64,000 bases of DNA. Source: Linnemannia elongata (lineage: Eukaryota; Mortierellomycota; Mortierellomycetes; Mortierellales; Mortierellaceae). Position numbers and translations under genes: made by a program. Under the pieces are notes generated by a model, which saw nothing but the letters and a program-made list of their open reading frames with translations, was not told the origin of the DNA and ran no database searches. Positions 23,201 through 33,887 of the stretch are shown here, piece by piece (the stretch's first letter is position 1; every line of letters begins with the position of its first letter). The stretch spans positions 620,001-684,000 of the forward strand of contig JAXBDG010000018.1 in the NCBI GenBank assembly GCA_036320915.1, in the 5' to 3' direction.

Positions 23201-24117
23201 AGGTCAAGGCCAGCACGCGCCGACACTTTTTCGGCGACATTCTTGGAAAACTGAGCCGCAACAGTTTGCACGTTTCGACCTCTGGACCTGCACCCAGCTC
23301 AGCGTCGACCAGCCAGCAACAGTCAAAGACCTCGCCTACCTATCGCAAGAGCCAGACCCCTAGCTCTCAATCTCACCCCATCAAATCCATGTCGCGGTCT
23401 ATGATCGATCCCGAGCAACCCGCCGCTACTGTCCCTCGCACACCTACATCTGCATACCCTGGAGGCCGTACATCAACAACCTACCGCCACTCTACACACC
23501 AGCCCATGTCACCCGTGGCATCGCGGGACAAACAAATGGGATATGAGGATCGATACCACAGTGGCAGCAGTGGTCAAAGCGCCGAGTTTTATGACGAACC
23601 GGCTTACTATGACCAGTACCACTATCCCACTTCTGCCAACAACAACCCCTACAAGCAGTCCCAGTCTTCCTTGAGTGCCAGTCATCGCGCCCGTCAGCAA
23701 CAGCAGCAACAACAACGTCAACTCGGGTCCAACCAGACGAGCCACCACTTCCGACAGGCGCATGACGGTAGCTTGATTCTCTCGGATTCACCACCCATCA
23801 CATCGGCCATGACTGAAGGCATGGAGTTTGGTGCCACCGGATGCCCAGCCCAGATCCGTCCCAAGGAGCTTCGTTTCTCGAACAGTGTTGCGGGCGAGAT
23901 CCAGTCCACTGTAACGCTTTCGAACCGGTCGAACCGTACTATGCACTATGAGATCCTGCGACCTGCAGGGATCAGCGTCTCGCCCAGCTTCGGAATGATC
24001 CAACCGGGACGTGACCAGAGGCTGACAGTTCACTTGGCCGAGAACCGTGGACCTGGCAGGGTTGTTGTTGAACTCGACGGCGAGTGGCTTGTCCCCTTTG
24101 GCATCTCCTTCGACTAA
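19495..24117 (+). CDS. Large disordered protein with C-terminal MSP/PapD-like domain (3 exons)
   Basis: Exons 19495-19779, 20447-21412 and 21577-24117 are all phase 0 and join to 1263 residues. I do not recognise a named orthologue. The first two exons are acidic and Asp/Glu-rich (e.g. DDDDEDDFFGDEDDEEVDEA), with His/Asn-rich stretches. Exon 3 is Ser/Pro-rich, with a likely coiled coil around the Glu/Ala-rich run RELELIEAEEAEEAAAAAEA and a second helix LEESCKQLAKIRQDIVELRE. The last ~100 residues (from ~1164) look like an immunoglobulin-fold MSP/ASH/PapD-type domain: RPKELRFSNSV....VTLSNRSNRTMHYEILRPAG, then SPSFGMIQPGRDQRLTVHL, ending at ISFD. MSP-like domains bind FFAT-type peptides or cytoskeletal partners. 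A scaffold role is inference. Intron 1 is 667 nt with long pyrimidine runs. Confidence 0.8.
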
Positions 24118-25202
24118 CGGAGTTTCACTTTTTCACACGTCGGACCACGGCCTTTCTCCCCACTCTTTTCTTTTCTTTCTTTTTCTATCAATTTTGTTTT
24201 ACCATGCTTTGTATTCGCTTGTCTTTTTTTTTCTTTTTTTTTTCTTTTTGTTTAAATCCTTGTTAACCTTTTGTAAACCAGAGCAGTTTTGTACAACAGG
24301 GTCCATCAATCTGTACACCCCACCAAGTCGCCATTTTTTTTTTTGCACCACACTCTCTCCCTCCTTCTTTCACAAAAAGGAAGCAACACATCCACACTTT
24401 CAACAATGGGGACCACACCCCCGATAACAACAACAACAGCAACACCAACAAAAAAAAAATAGCCATCTTTGTAATGCGTGTACTACATACCTAACCTTGT
24501 TTCCATTTTCCCTCTGTACTTTTACAAAAACTTGTGTTTTTAATTTTCTTTTCATTCCGTTTTTTTTTCTATTTTCTATGCGTTTTTCGCGTCTGTTTTT
24601 TTTTCTTTCATTCTTGTTCATTCATTTGTCTTTACTATGATGGGAATAAAAACAAACCGAGGCGATGAAAGAAGAAAAACTCGAAGCGAATATGATTTTT
24701 TGATGTTTGGCAAGGAAAGTCGCTTTTTTTTCTATCATTTCAATGTTCGATGATATCGCCTACTGCACACTCGTTCTTCTTTTCGAAAGATTTATACGTC
24801 GGTTTCTCTTATAGAGCAAAAGCATTTGGCAAAAACGCGGTGAAAGACTGCCCCCCCTCCCAGGTCGATTTTTTTATTAGCGACGAAAGAGTTTTCGAAG
24901 GTGCAAAATGATGAAGATATGAATTTTTCACATTGCTACGGGGGTGGCCTGTATGACTGCAGGATGGCGAGAAACCCCTTTCTCGTTATTTGTATTTGAG
25001 AACCTGTTGTTTTTATCCCACGTAGTGACCTACTTTCTCTTCACGGGCAAGGGCAATTGGGATATTTTACGTGCCAGGAGGGACTTGTTGATGGCCAGAC
25101 AAGGTCCAATGAGCGGACAAAAATTTATGAAAAGCAACCGACCTCCAGTACGACTCCTCTTTTCATCCCAACAAAAAACATATTCTCACTTGACTCGACT
25201 GT
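24118..25202. other. Intergenic, 3' flank of disordered-protein gene and left edge of module C
   Basis: The sequence is T-rich (T-runs near 24222-24250 and 24590-24605) with short A/C-rich patches. No coding frame is convincing. The part from about 25100 leads into the dead pirin of module C and would have been its promoter; neither the CCAAT palindrome nor the CTAAGCC inverted repeat of the other pirins is visible. Confidence 0.45.
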
Positions 25203-26002
25203 CTACTCTCTCCAGAACTATTGCAAGGTGAGTCTTCTCCTAGGGAATAATCCGAGGGGAGTCGTTGCTCGTGTCTATCGATCTAAGAACGAAGAACGTC
25301 CCTGATCACTTCCACTGCGGCTTCGAAATTGTCACGTACATGCTCGAGGGCCAGACACACCAAAAGGATTTTACCGTACATAATGGGACGATTTGGACCG
25401 AGGATTTGCAAGCGTGGACGAAGGACTGTGCATTCGGAGATGTCGGTCAAGCCTCAGACCTACGCTTATGGATTACAGCTGTGGATCAACTTGCCCAAGC
25501 AGCACAATATGCGCAAGTCCCAGTACCAGGAGCTTCTAGACACACAGATCCCACGCGCCAGACCCCAAGACGACGTTGTTGTTAAGGTCATTGCAGGCGA
25601 GGCGCACGGGCTCAAGTCTCAGACCTATATCCGAACTCCCATTATGTACCTCGACGTTAAGATCTCCAGCAATTAGAATATCACCCAGACTATCCCGGAA
25701 ATATGCCACGGCTTTATTTACATCCCTAACAGCACCATTTACATAGGCGAACTCGGCCACGAGACCGAAACCAAGGCGCATCATACCCCCCTCTTCTCCG
25801 AGGATGGCACCAGCACCGTCAAGATCCAGAAAAGGATGAAGAAGCGAATTCTGGGATGATAGCAAAGGAGCCCTTGAGGAAGCTCGTGGTTCAGATTGGG
25901 CCGTTTGTGAGAGGGTGTGTACGGGACCAATCAGGATCATCACGATGGCGTCGATGGGTTTGAAAGGGGAGGACGTGGAACTCGGAAGGTGTTTCAAACT
26001 AG
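25203..26002 (+). pseudogene. Pirin pseudogene of module C
   Basis: Homology to pirin runs from a start-proximal stretch (LSRTIAR, NNPRGVVARV) to a former stop at about 26000-26002. Recognisable pieces are PDHFHCGFEIVTYMLEGQ, YGLQLWINLPKQH, QYQELLDTQIPRARPQD, KVIAGEAHGLKSQTYIRTP, then KAHHTPLFSEDGTSTVKIQ and VVQIGPFV. The pieces are in different frames and an in-frame TAG follows the LDVK strand. The DPFLLLDEF block is deleted, and HPHR has become HFHC. The lesions differ from those in A and B, so it decayed independently. The first 80 bases match the lone intact pirin (38649-39533) better than the E pirin. Confidence 0.88.
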
Positions 26003-26199
26003 TGTACCGCTCTCTTTTGCTTCTTGTACAAAACGTATCTCAGCAATACAGTCGGCACCACAGTGAATAAAAAGTATACAGGCATTCGATGAACAACAAT
26101 AAGATGTGTTATTAATTGGCACGCCATTCACCTTCGGCAACAACTGAAAGTCTACTAACGAACATGCCCAATGTCTCTCTACATGAAAACAATTTTGGA
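26003..26199. other. Shared spacer between pirin C remnant and NLR C
   Basis: This is the reverse-complement counterpart of the NLR/pirin spacer in the other modules, including the TGTTATTAATTGGC(A)CGCC stretch at about 26108-26126. It probably holds the 3' UTRs of both genes. Confidence 0.55.
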
Positions 26200-29100
26200 T
26201 TATGCTGTAAAGACGACAGCACCCTTGCCACGCTGCGTTAGTAATTGTTGATTAACTGAGGAGAGTCCAACAGCATCGGCAAAAACTGCATCCGAGGCAG
26301 CTAGAGCAGGAGTTCCAATGCTCCAAACCAGCTGGACCGACCATTCACACAGCACTGCCGACGTCTTCACCAGTCTCCACACCTGAAGGATCTCATTTGC
26401 GCATACGATGCTAAACTCCAACGTGTCAGGTTTCCATGCAATGCTGTTGACATCTCCAAAGATATCTCTGATACGCACCAAACACTTCCACTCTGCTTGA
26501 CCTTCTCCTCCTTCTGCTGTCTTATCAGTTACATATTTCCAGAGCCAAACAGAGCCTGCCAAGCCTACACCCATCCATTGGCCACAGGACGAAAACCCAA
26601 AACACCAAGGTACTTCGTCGTGCTCTAGACTTTGTTGCAGTTGCCCTCTCTCCACGTCCCAAAGCTCAACACAAGGGTTCGAAAAGCTTATAGAAGCAGC
26701 CTTTACGCCATCAGAAGAAGCCGATATTGTCCAACGGTCTGTAGTACCTATAGCATCCACAACAACTCTGCACTCACCACTTTCCAAATCCCAGGCTCGA
26801 ATAGTTCCATCCCAACTTCCCGACAAAACTCGATGGCTGCTCGGCGAGAATACCAAACAACTGACATAATCAGTATGGCCTTCAAGCACGCGGTCCAGTA
26901 TCCCTGAGCGAGCGTCCCAAAGTCGCACCATCGTGTCGTAGCTGCCAGTAGCAATCCAGCGGCTGTCGGTTGAAAAGGCCACGGTGCTCACCCCTCCTGA
27001 CCCTCCTGTATTACCGCGCAAGACAACATTGGCTTGACCTGTTCCAATGTCCCAAACAGTGACGACTCTGGTGTCTGTTCCAACTGACGTGATTTGAAGA
27101 CCATCCGGGGAGACCGCTAGGCGCTTGACAGGATTGTCTCCGCAAACAACTGCTACACCAGACCCTCCAGATACTGCATCATACTGCCGCACAGTTCCCG
27201 AATTGGTGACACAGAGGAGAACCTGGCCGGCTGGAGAAAAAAGTATGCTCGTCAACGGGTCGGATCCGCCTTCCACGTCCATGCCCGTACCCAACGAGCT
27301 CACGTCCCAGAGTCGGATGGTGCAGTCAAGACTACACGAGGCAAGCTGGAGTCCGTTTGGCGAAAAGGCTACTTGGTGGACAGAAGAACAATGGCCGGCC
27401 AAGACAGAAGAACAATGGCCGGCCAAGACAGAAAGAACCGACCCCGTTGCGGCATTCCAAACCTTCACCGTGTTGTCCCAACAGCATGTGGCGATCCACT
27501 GGCTATTCGGCGAAAAGCTTATAGCCGCAACAGCATTGCCATGAGCCTTCCAATTCCTCGTTGGATTACCTGTAGTTGTATTGTAGAGCATTAGCTCCCC
27601 ATTAGCATGCCCTACGACAACCTCTAGGCCTCCGGGAGTGTATGCCACGCTTTTCATATCCCCACTTTGACTCTCCCAGACTTCTCCTGGCTGTCCAGTC
27701 TGTGTGTCAAACAACCGGATCATCCCATCGTTGCCTACAGACACAACCGCGAGTCCGTCAGGTGAGTAGGAAATGCCACGAATCCATTCAATATGACCGG
27801 CCAAGACGAATAGATTGGCGCCTGTCTGAACGTCCCACAGCCTCACAGTCATGTCCGCTCCAGCCGAAGCAACCTGCCTGCCAGAGGGTGAAAACGCCAC
27901 GGTCCACACTTCGTCGGTATGGCCCTCCAGCACAAAAATGCAAGACGCACTCTCACAATTCCACAATCGTACTGTGTTGTCGTCGCTCCCTGAAAGAAGT
28001 TGAAGACCGGTAGGCGAATAGGCGATGCTGTTAATGCACTTTAGATGCCCTTGAAAAGTGCAAGTCGTTGACCAAGTGGAGGCGTCGTAATTGTTGATGC
28101 GACCATCGTAAAGACCTGCAGCGAGAGAAGTTCCGTCAGGCGAATAAGAGCACGAGACTATGCCTTCACTCTCCTTCAAGTACGGCATCTCCCCGAACTG
28201 AACTCCCTCCATCTGCGCTTTGGTGAAGTCCGCCTGACGAATCCAGCTCTTGGTAAGGTTCACGCCTGTCAAGTCAGCTCCCTGCAGTTGTGCCGAGTCG
28301 AATTGGCCACCAGACATGTCCGCTCCAGGAACTCGAATACCCCGAAGATCAGCTCCGTTGAATCGTACTCCGGCCCTGACCAAGATCGTGATGGCGTTCG
28401 CAGCGGCACGCGAAGCTTGGTCGTCGGTCTTGGACAGCTCAATGATGGCGAGGAGCTTCAGTTTGAATCCAGAGTCAAGCTGCACACGCTCGGCCAGAAA
28501 CTGGATGATCGAAGGCTCGGTGACAAGGTTCCTCTGAAACAGCGGGTGGGCGCAAAGGGTAGCCGAGGTGGCCGAGGTGGTAGGGGTTTCGGAATGGTCA
28601 GGCGGATCAAATTCATCACGCACCTTGGTGGGTCCAGAGACGGTGCATGAGAAAAAGTATTCCAACACAGAGCGGTGGACAAACCGATATTGGTTGCCGG
28701 CTCGACTCAGCAGACTGGATTCTCGAAGGAGCGCCTTCTCAGGATCAAGACCAAAGAATTGGGCTTTCCATGTCTTCCTGTCTCTCATAGGAGAGTAGTC
28801 AACGACTGGTCTGCCATCCTGCTCCTGGAAGATGGATGCCGCCAGTTCCATCTGGTATAAAATACCGTTGCGCTCGAACTCGTCGGCACAGAGGATGTCA
28901 AATGCTATCTGACTGCTCTCGCTCAACTTTTGATCCTGCAGGCGACGCTTGTTAGCAGCCATCCAGTGCCTCACAAAGACATCGTACAACTCTGCGCGAG
29001 TGATTCGGAGCCCGGAGAGGTTGGCTTTCCCTTGCACGACCGTAGGAAGAGCCTCCAGTGACAGGGTAAGGAGGAACGGGTTCCTGACCAGGTCCATCAG

Positions 29101-31671
29101 ATTGGGAATAGCCTCCAGCTTGTCCATATAATCCTTTTTGACCCACATGCGCGGCTCGAGAGGAACGTAGCGCTCCACATAGTTGTTGATCTGCTCCTTG
29201 GTGAATGGGGCGATGACGGCTTCCATAAAGAGATCATCAGCTGCTCGGTTGTATTGGTTCATCGCCTTTGGCACAAAACGAAGTCGATAATCCGGTCCGA
29301 GATACTGAGAGCGACAAGTGATGAGTAGCTTGGCATCGCGCTGCCCTGATCGATTGAGGAGGTTGGTTGTGTGAAGGTTGGAGTTGAGCTGGCTCTCGTC
29401 GTATCCATCACAGATCAAGATGAGCTGGTGGTGTTGTTCCAGTTCCTTTATCTGAGTCTCCGAGAACTTATATGTCCTGAATTGCTCCGCAATGAGATCC
29501 CTCTCTGGACGCTCAAGGGCCGGCAAGTTGATGAAAAGCGGGATACGGCCTCCTGGTTTGTACTCCTGCCAGAGCTGATGTTCCAGGTGTTGATTGAATG
29601 TCGATTTTCCCGCCCCCGAATCGCCCAGGAGCAGCATGACCTGGGTGTCGTTAGTAATAAAGTCCCTGACCTTATCCATGAGAGGGAAGAGCTTGTCGTC
29701 CGTATCTTGAAGGCTGAGCTTGGCCATTGGGTCGATGTAGACCGCCTGCTTGTACTCGGCAATCCTCATCAACCTCAACACGTGTAAGTCGTACTCAAGT
29801 TTTGGGATCTCTTGGACCTTAGCAAGAAGCGGGGAGGTTGACGGCAGAGGGAGGCGTCTGCTCAGTGGGTAAGAGCCTGGAAACTCGACGACGTCATCTT
29901 TCTTCAGGTCCAGCAGCAAAGCACCAGCATGGCCTTTGATAGAGACATCCGACAGCTCCGAGATCTGGACAAGAATGGTCAAGATCCATCGCTTAACTTC
30001 GAAATGCGGCTTCAAGTCAGATCCGTCTCTGTACAACTCTCCTAGAAAATCGATGGCCTGTTGGCGGACAAGAAAATCCCAGAGCAGGTCAACGGCAATC
30101 TCTCCGAGTTGACGGCAGATCCCCCATTGAAAGTTGGGGTTGTGGCGGCAAGGCGCCTGGCTGACGACTAGATTGAAATCCGAAAGTCGTCCCTGTCGAA
30201 TATATTGAGCCGTTCCTTGTAGGGCGAGATACCACAAGTGCTTCTTCGCAATTTCGAACTTGTTCTCCAACGCACAGGCGGCTCCACCAGCACCAACACA
30301 TAGTGTTTCTTCAACCTCAATTCCAGTGCTGACTGCTCCCACGACTCCTGTGCCAATCTCTTGAAGGCTATCGATGCTTTTTAGGAGTCCCTCGGGATCC
30401 AACTTGAAAACACTCGACACTGCACCTGCGCCCGCCGCTGCCACCTTTGCATATCTCCACAGCACCTGGAGCGGAGTTTCGTCATCAGGCGCATATTGGA
30501 GGGCCTGGTAGGCATAAGTTGCCTCATACTTTTGGACAACATTGTCGCTGTCCTTCAGACCGTCCAGTAGTTGCAGCATGAGATGGTGGTCTCGCTCGCG
30601 GTTCAGATCCTTGAACTTTCCAGCTACCATCACATCAAGAACCCGAGCGAGCGACAGCGTCAGGTGCAAGGGATGGTCACTTGTGCCAATGTGGGTGAAC
30701 GACAGCTCCTTGGAGAGAACGGTGGCGATCCTGACCAAATCATTGTCGACGAGGCATCCAAATGAGGCGCACTCGACCAGTTGCACGAGACCTTGGAGCA
30801 GAGTGACATCCAGCGCTATTGTCTGCTCAAATTTGGAGATGAAGCAAGAGAGCAGGCTGCGGTATGTGTCGCGGTCGAGGATAGGACCAACAAGAACGAT
30901 CTCAGTGACCACATCAGAAGCCTTGAGTGGGTTGTCAGCGAACGCTCTGACCAACTGCTCAACAAGCCATCGATATCGGTCTTGCAATTCGGGATCGACA
31001 AGCTGCACCCATTCCTTCTCCACATTGTCGAAGGGAGAACCCTGGGAAACATCGCTCGCCGAGGTTGACGAATGTGACCCTTGAGCTTTGGAAAGGAGAC
31101 TGCAGCAGTAGACTAATTGCAGGGTCTTGTCGACACGAGCAAGTTGTTTGGGCAGGTCGGTCTTGTAGGTGAGTTCGGTAACATTCTCAGGGAATATGTC
31201 TAGACGAATGGAGTCTCTCGCAGCAGGACTCCGCTGTAACTGCATGACTGAAACAATGGGTGAGGTGGCTGATGTTTGAGAGACAGAAGCAGCCTCAATG
31301 ATTTTTTTTCCGCCCCTGAAGAGTCTTGACAAGCGTTTGCTGAATCCAAATTTCGACGAGCGGCCCGAGGATACGGGCCTGGCATCGCTGGCATCATCTG
31401 GTCCATGACCGTCGCCGGCGGCATCATCCCTTGTAGTGCGATGACCAAGGGGGCTCAACAAGTTAACAGTCCCAAGCTGAATGGTGATCGATCCTTGATG
31501 GATTGGCTTAACGTCACCCGATTTTAACGACACTCTTTCAAGTGTTGCATTATTTTGGAGTTGTGAAAGGGCACGGTGCCCATCGACAATTATTTCCGGA
31601 GGGCCTGGAGGGGCGGAGGAAGGCGCGGGAGAAAGCGAAGACGAATTGTCCTGAGGTGACGAGGGGGACAT
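26200..31671 (-). CDS. NLR-like protein C: helical N-domain, NACHT, pentapeptide, WD40
   Basis: This is an intact 1823-residue paralogue of B and E. The start at 31671 (MSPSSPQDN) is chosen by alignment. The open frame happens to continue 84 codons upstream, but only by reading through a predicted leader intron (31772-31732). Order: Ser-rich start with basic motif KRLSRLFRGG; helical region to ~640; Walker A GDSGAGKST (683-691); Walker B LICDGYDES; HRSVLEYFF; pentapeptides ADLRG/ADMSG/ADLTG; 14 WD40 blades; tail LAASDAVFADAVG. One blade contains an 8-residue tandem duplication (SVLAGHCS twice). The module is inverted relative to A, B, D and E. The dead pirin faces its 3' end, as in the other modules. 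Confidence 0.93.
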   Translation of the reverse strand: MSPSSPQDNSSSLSPAPSSAPPGPPEIIVDGHRALSQLQNNATLERVSLKSGDVKPIHQGSITIQLGTVNLLSPLGHRTTRDDAAGDGHGPDDASDARPVSSGRSSKFGFSKRLSRLFRGGKKIIEAASVSQTSATSPIVSVMQLQRSPAARDSIRLDIFPENVTELTYKTDLPKQLARVDKTLQLVYCCSLLSKAQGSHSSTSASDVSQGSPFDNVEKEWVQLVDPELQDRYRWLVEQLVRAFADNPLKASDVVTEIVLVGPILDRDTYRSLLSCFISKFEQTIALDVTLLQGLVQLVECASFGCLVDNDLVRIATVLSKELSFTHIGTSDHPLHLTLSLARVLDVMVAGKFKDLNRERDHHLMLQLLDGLKDSDNVVQKYEATYAYQALQYAPDDETPLQVLWRYAKVAAAGAGAVSSVFKLDPEGLLKSIDSLQEIGTGVVGAVSTGIEVEETLCVGAGGAACALENKFEIAKKHLWYLALQGTAQYIRQGRLSDFNLVVSQAPCRHNPNFQWGICRQLGEIAVDLLWDFLVRQQAIDFLGELYRDGSDLKPHFEVKRWILTILVQISELSDVSIKGHAGALLLDLKKDDVVEFPGSYPLSRRLPLPSTSPLLAKVQEIPKLEYDLHVLRLMRIAEYKQAVYIDPMAKLSLQDTDDKLFPLMDKVRDFITNDTQVMLLLGDSGAGKSTFNQHLEHQLWQEYKPGGRIPLFINLPALERPERDLIAEQFRTYKFSETQIKELEQHHQLILICDGYDESQLNSNLHTTNLLNRSGQRDAKLLITCRSQYLGPDYRLRFVPKAMNQYNRAADDLFMEAVIAPFTKEQINNYVERYVPLEPRMWVKKDYMDKLEAIPNLMDLVRNPFLLTLSLEALPTVVQGKANLSGLRITRAELYDVFVRHWMAANKRRLQDQKLSESSQIAFDILCADEFERNGILYQMELAASIFQEQDGRPVVDYSPMRDRKTWKAQFFGLDPEKALLRESSLLSRAGNQYRFVHRSVLEYFFSCTVSGPTKVRDEFDPPDHSETPTTSATSATLCAHPLFQRNLVTEPSIIQFLAERVQLDSGFKLKLLAIIELSKTDDQASRAAANAITILVRAGVRFNGADLRGIRVPGADMSGGQFDSAQLQGADLTGVNLTKSWIRQADFTKAQMEGVQFGEMPYLKESEGIVSCSYSPDGTSLAAGLYDGRINNYDASTWSTTCTFQGHLKCINSIAYSPTGLQLLSGSDDNTVRLWNCESASCIFVLEGHTDEVWTVAFSPSGRQVASAGADMTVRLWDVQTGANLFVLAGHIEWIRGISYSPDGLAVVSVGNDGMIRLFDTQTGQPGEVWESQSGDMKSVAYTPGGLEVVVGHANGELMLYNTTTGNPTRNWKAHGNAVAAISFSPNSQWIATCCWDNTVKVWNAATGSVLSVLAGHCSSVLAGHCSSVHQVAFSPNGLQLASCSLDCTIRLWDVSSLGTGMDVEGGSDPLTSILFSPAGQVLLCVTNSGTVRQYDAVSGGSGVAVVCGDNPVKRLAVSPDGLQITSVGTDTRVVTVWDIGTGQANVVLRGNTGGSGGVSTVAFSTDSRWIATGSYDTMVRLWDARSGILDRVLEGHTDYVSCLVFSPSSHRVLSGSWDGTIRAWDLESGECRVVVDAIGTTDRWTISASSDGVKAASISFSNPCVELWDVERGQLQQSLEHDEVPWCFGFSSCGQWMGVGLAGSVWLWKYVTDKTAEGGEGQAEWKCLVRIRDIFGDVNSIAWKPDTLEFSIVCANEILQVWRLVKTSAVLCEWSVQLVWSIGTPALAASDAVFADAVGLSSVNQQLLTQRGKGAVVFTA

Positions 31672-33020
31672 GACTGCAGCTTCAAATATCAAGTATGACT
31701 GGCGTTGGTTAGCTTTGTTTGGACAACCTTGCTGCAACACAACACTCATACTAATTATTCTACCATTTTTACCTTGCGTTAGATTGAGGAATGACTTCGC
31801 TGGTGAGGGGCTGCGGAGAAGCGGAGCGGACGAATAATTGTATGAAAGTGTTAAGCTAACAACAAAAACACATACAACGTTAGGAGAGGTTTCAAAACAA
31901 GATGGCATTTCCTGTCCATGCAATATGCATGGGATGGCTGTGCATCGTTCACTTTCCTTACCAAAGAGGTAGCTAAGGTGCTCGTTTTTTGTTTTGTTTA
32001 TTTTGTGATGGGCTGGGCTTGTGTATAGCTGGCGGGACTTGTTGGTCTATACTTGATATCGGTTAGAATTGTGTTTAGCTAAAGAGCGTCTGTTACCTGT
32101 GGCATTTTTTGCTTCGCTTGTCCTCTCCAACTTACTGGTTGTGGACTTGGGTGTCGATTTTTTCGGTGGTGTTTTTTTATTTTATTTTATTTTATTTTAT
32201 TTTTGCTTTGCGGCTGTTTAGCAGCCAGAAAATTGTCTTGTCCTGGACAGCATATGCAGACCCAATGCGGAATTGGTTAGCACTTCAAGGTCGACAAGCA
32301 AAGAAGCGATTGAAGAGTATCTTCAAGCTCATGATTTTTTCATGCGCTCCTCCTTACCTTGAGACGAGAGGGGCACTGGTTTACTGTTTTTTTTTAATGC
32401 GTCGCGACGACGAGGGCTTTTGGTGGATTCGTTATTCCCAGCAGAAAGAAGTATCTATGTACGTTTCAATCGTATATTAGGATTGTGCAACAGTCTCGGC
32501 ATCCTTCCATCATACAGCGAAACACACATGGATTCACGTCCGACGACCCATACCTCTGTAACGTTGAAAAGAGCGTTTTTCTGTTGTTTTTTCTATTTTG
32601 TTTTATTTTGTTGGTTGTGGTTGAGGTTCTCGACAAAGCGAGTACGAGAAGGGGACGAGAAGCGTATGTGTTGGTGTTGGTAGTGGAGTAACGAGATGGT
32701 GAATGAACAAGGCAAAGTAGATGAACAACGGCAAGGTGAATTCGCAAGGTAAACAACGTGCTGAATGTCGAATCGAAAAGTGTAAGTAACGAAAGACAAA
32801 GAGTGAGGACGGTGGTGGAGAGTTCGCGGATAGTCGTGGAGGGATGATGACAAGGAGTGAGCCAGTGGGAAGAGAAAGAAAAGAAACGTAAAGCTGGGGG
32901 TTATTTTACGTCGTCCCTTGGCCTTTTCACCCGCTGTCCCTTTCTTGCTTTGCCTCGGCTATGAGTCAATCATGCATGCACACCACACCAGGATACTTTT
33001 CAAATCAAAAATTGGCAACT
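31672..33020. promoter_or_regulatory. Upstream region of NLR C
   Basis: Reverse-complement homologue of the leader regions of B, D and E. Reading toward NLR C it holds the CTAATA..GATTGAA element (about 32464-32480), the TTTAGCTAAACACAATT element (about 32067-32085) and the leader intron (31772-31732). A (TTTTA)n tract lies at about 32168-32203. There is no gene. The right edge abuts the transposon. Confidence 0.55.
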
Positions 33021-33112
33021 GGCTTTTTTGTGGTGAATAAGAAATAAGTGACCCAGAGGAAAGTGACCTTTTGAAAAGGTCACTTTTGAGAAAATACACG
33101 TGACTCTTTTTT
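33021..33112 (+). repeat. Left terminal inverted repeat of the MULE
   Basis: It pairs with 38154-38240. Inside is a perfect 25-bp palindrome (33061-33085) with 12-base arms around one central base, built from AAGTGACCTTTT and its complement. A further GGTCACTTTTGTC copy occurs just inside (about 33139-33151). Such subterminal motifs are usual transposase binding sites. Confidence 0.85.
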
Positions 33113-33204
33113 CAACTCCGATGTGCCTTAAACGAAAAGGTCACTTTTGTCTTTTTTTATTCTTTTAACATTCCGCCGCGACTCCTAGTTCCTTCCTTCC
33201 TACT

Positions 33205-33884
33205 CTACAGAATCCAATTGTCGGTCACCTCTGCGTCTTTGGCAAAGACAGAACTTGCATCTTTCAGATCCTCGACCGTCAATATCCCCTGATGAACCGC
33301 TCGCTCAATACAAGCGCGTTGAAAATGGTATGACCGTGTGCTGCTATGTATTCCGCCTTCCACCCAAGACTGCCTGATGACATACTTGTGGACCATTCTT
33401 GTTCTGTGAGCAGTTCGCAAATCGGGGTATGGCACCCTGCACACTGTGGTAGCGGACCCTTTGCTGCAACAAGACACTTGGAGAATCCTATATCGTAATG
33501 AGGCCGCTTTCGTGGGAGAGTAACTGGTGGCTGTAAGGGCGAGGATTGCTCGGTCGGATCCATAGGTTAAGGACCTGTCGAATCGTCTGAGAGACGACGT
33601 TTATGCAACAACTCGTGTACATCTGGTGGAACTTCGTCGTTCAACAATGCTATGGGTGCAGGCGTGTTCGTGTACGTGTTCTTGGGTGGTGTAGGCGTGC
33701 TTGTGTTCTTGGGTGGTGTAGGCGTGTTTGTGTTCTTGGGTGGTACAGGTGTGTCAGGTGCAAGCGGAGGTGGAGACCATGACCTCACCTGCTCGTCACC
33801 GGACAGTTCATCTAACTCCTTTTCGGCAGACAGTGCTTGATCCTCCAACTCCTGGCCCACATTCGACATTGCTGGATACTTCAA
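33205..33884 (-). pseudogene. MULE downstream coding remnant (Pro-rich linker and zinc-finger-like end)
   Basis: The same frame as the transposase continues after its TGA: a linker with three copies of a PPKNT(N/S/Y)TPT unit (minisatellite near 33665-33745), a TAA near 33564, then PLPQCAGCHTPI. A one-base shift leads to HKYVIRQSWVEGGIHSSTRS followed by YHFQRACIERAV. Together the C-x2-C and H-x3-C halves resemble a small zinc-binding domain, now split. It may be the decayed C-terminus of the transposase or a separate small gene. Confidence 0.5.
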
Positions 33885-33887
33885 GTA

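Noticed and set aside
31672..31923. 84-codon N-terminal extension of NLR C
   Set aside because: It is open only by reading through the leader intron, and the other three NLRs have stops or other frames there; the aligned start is 31671.
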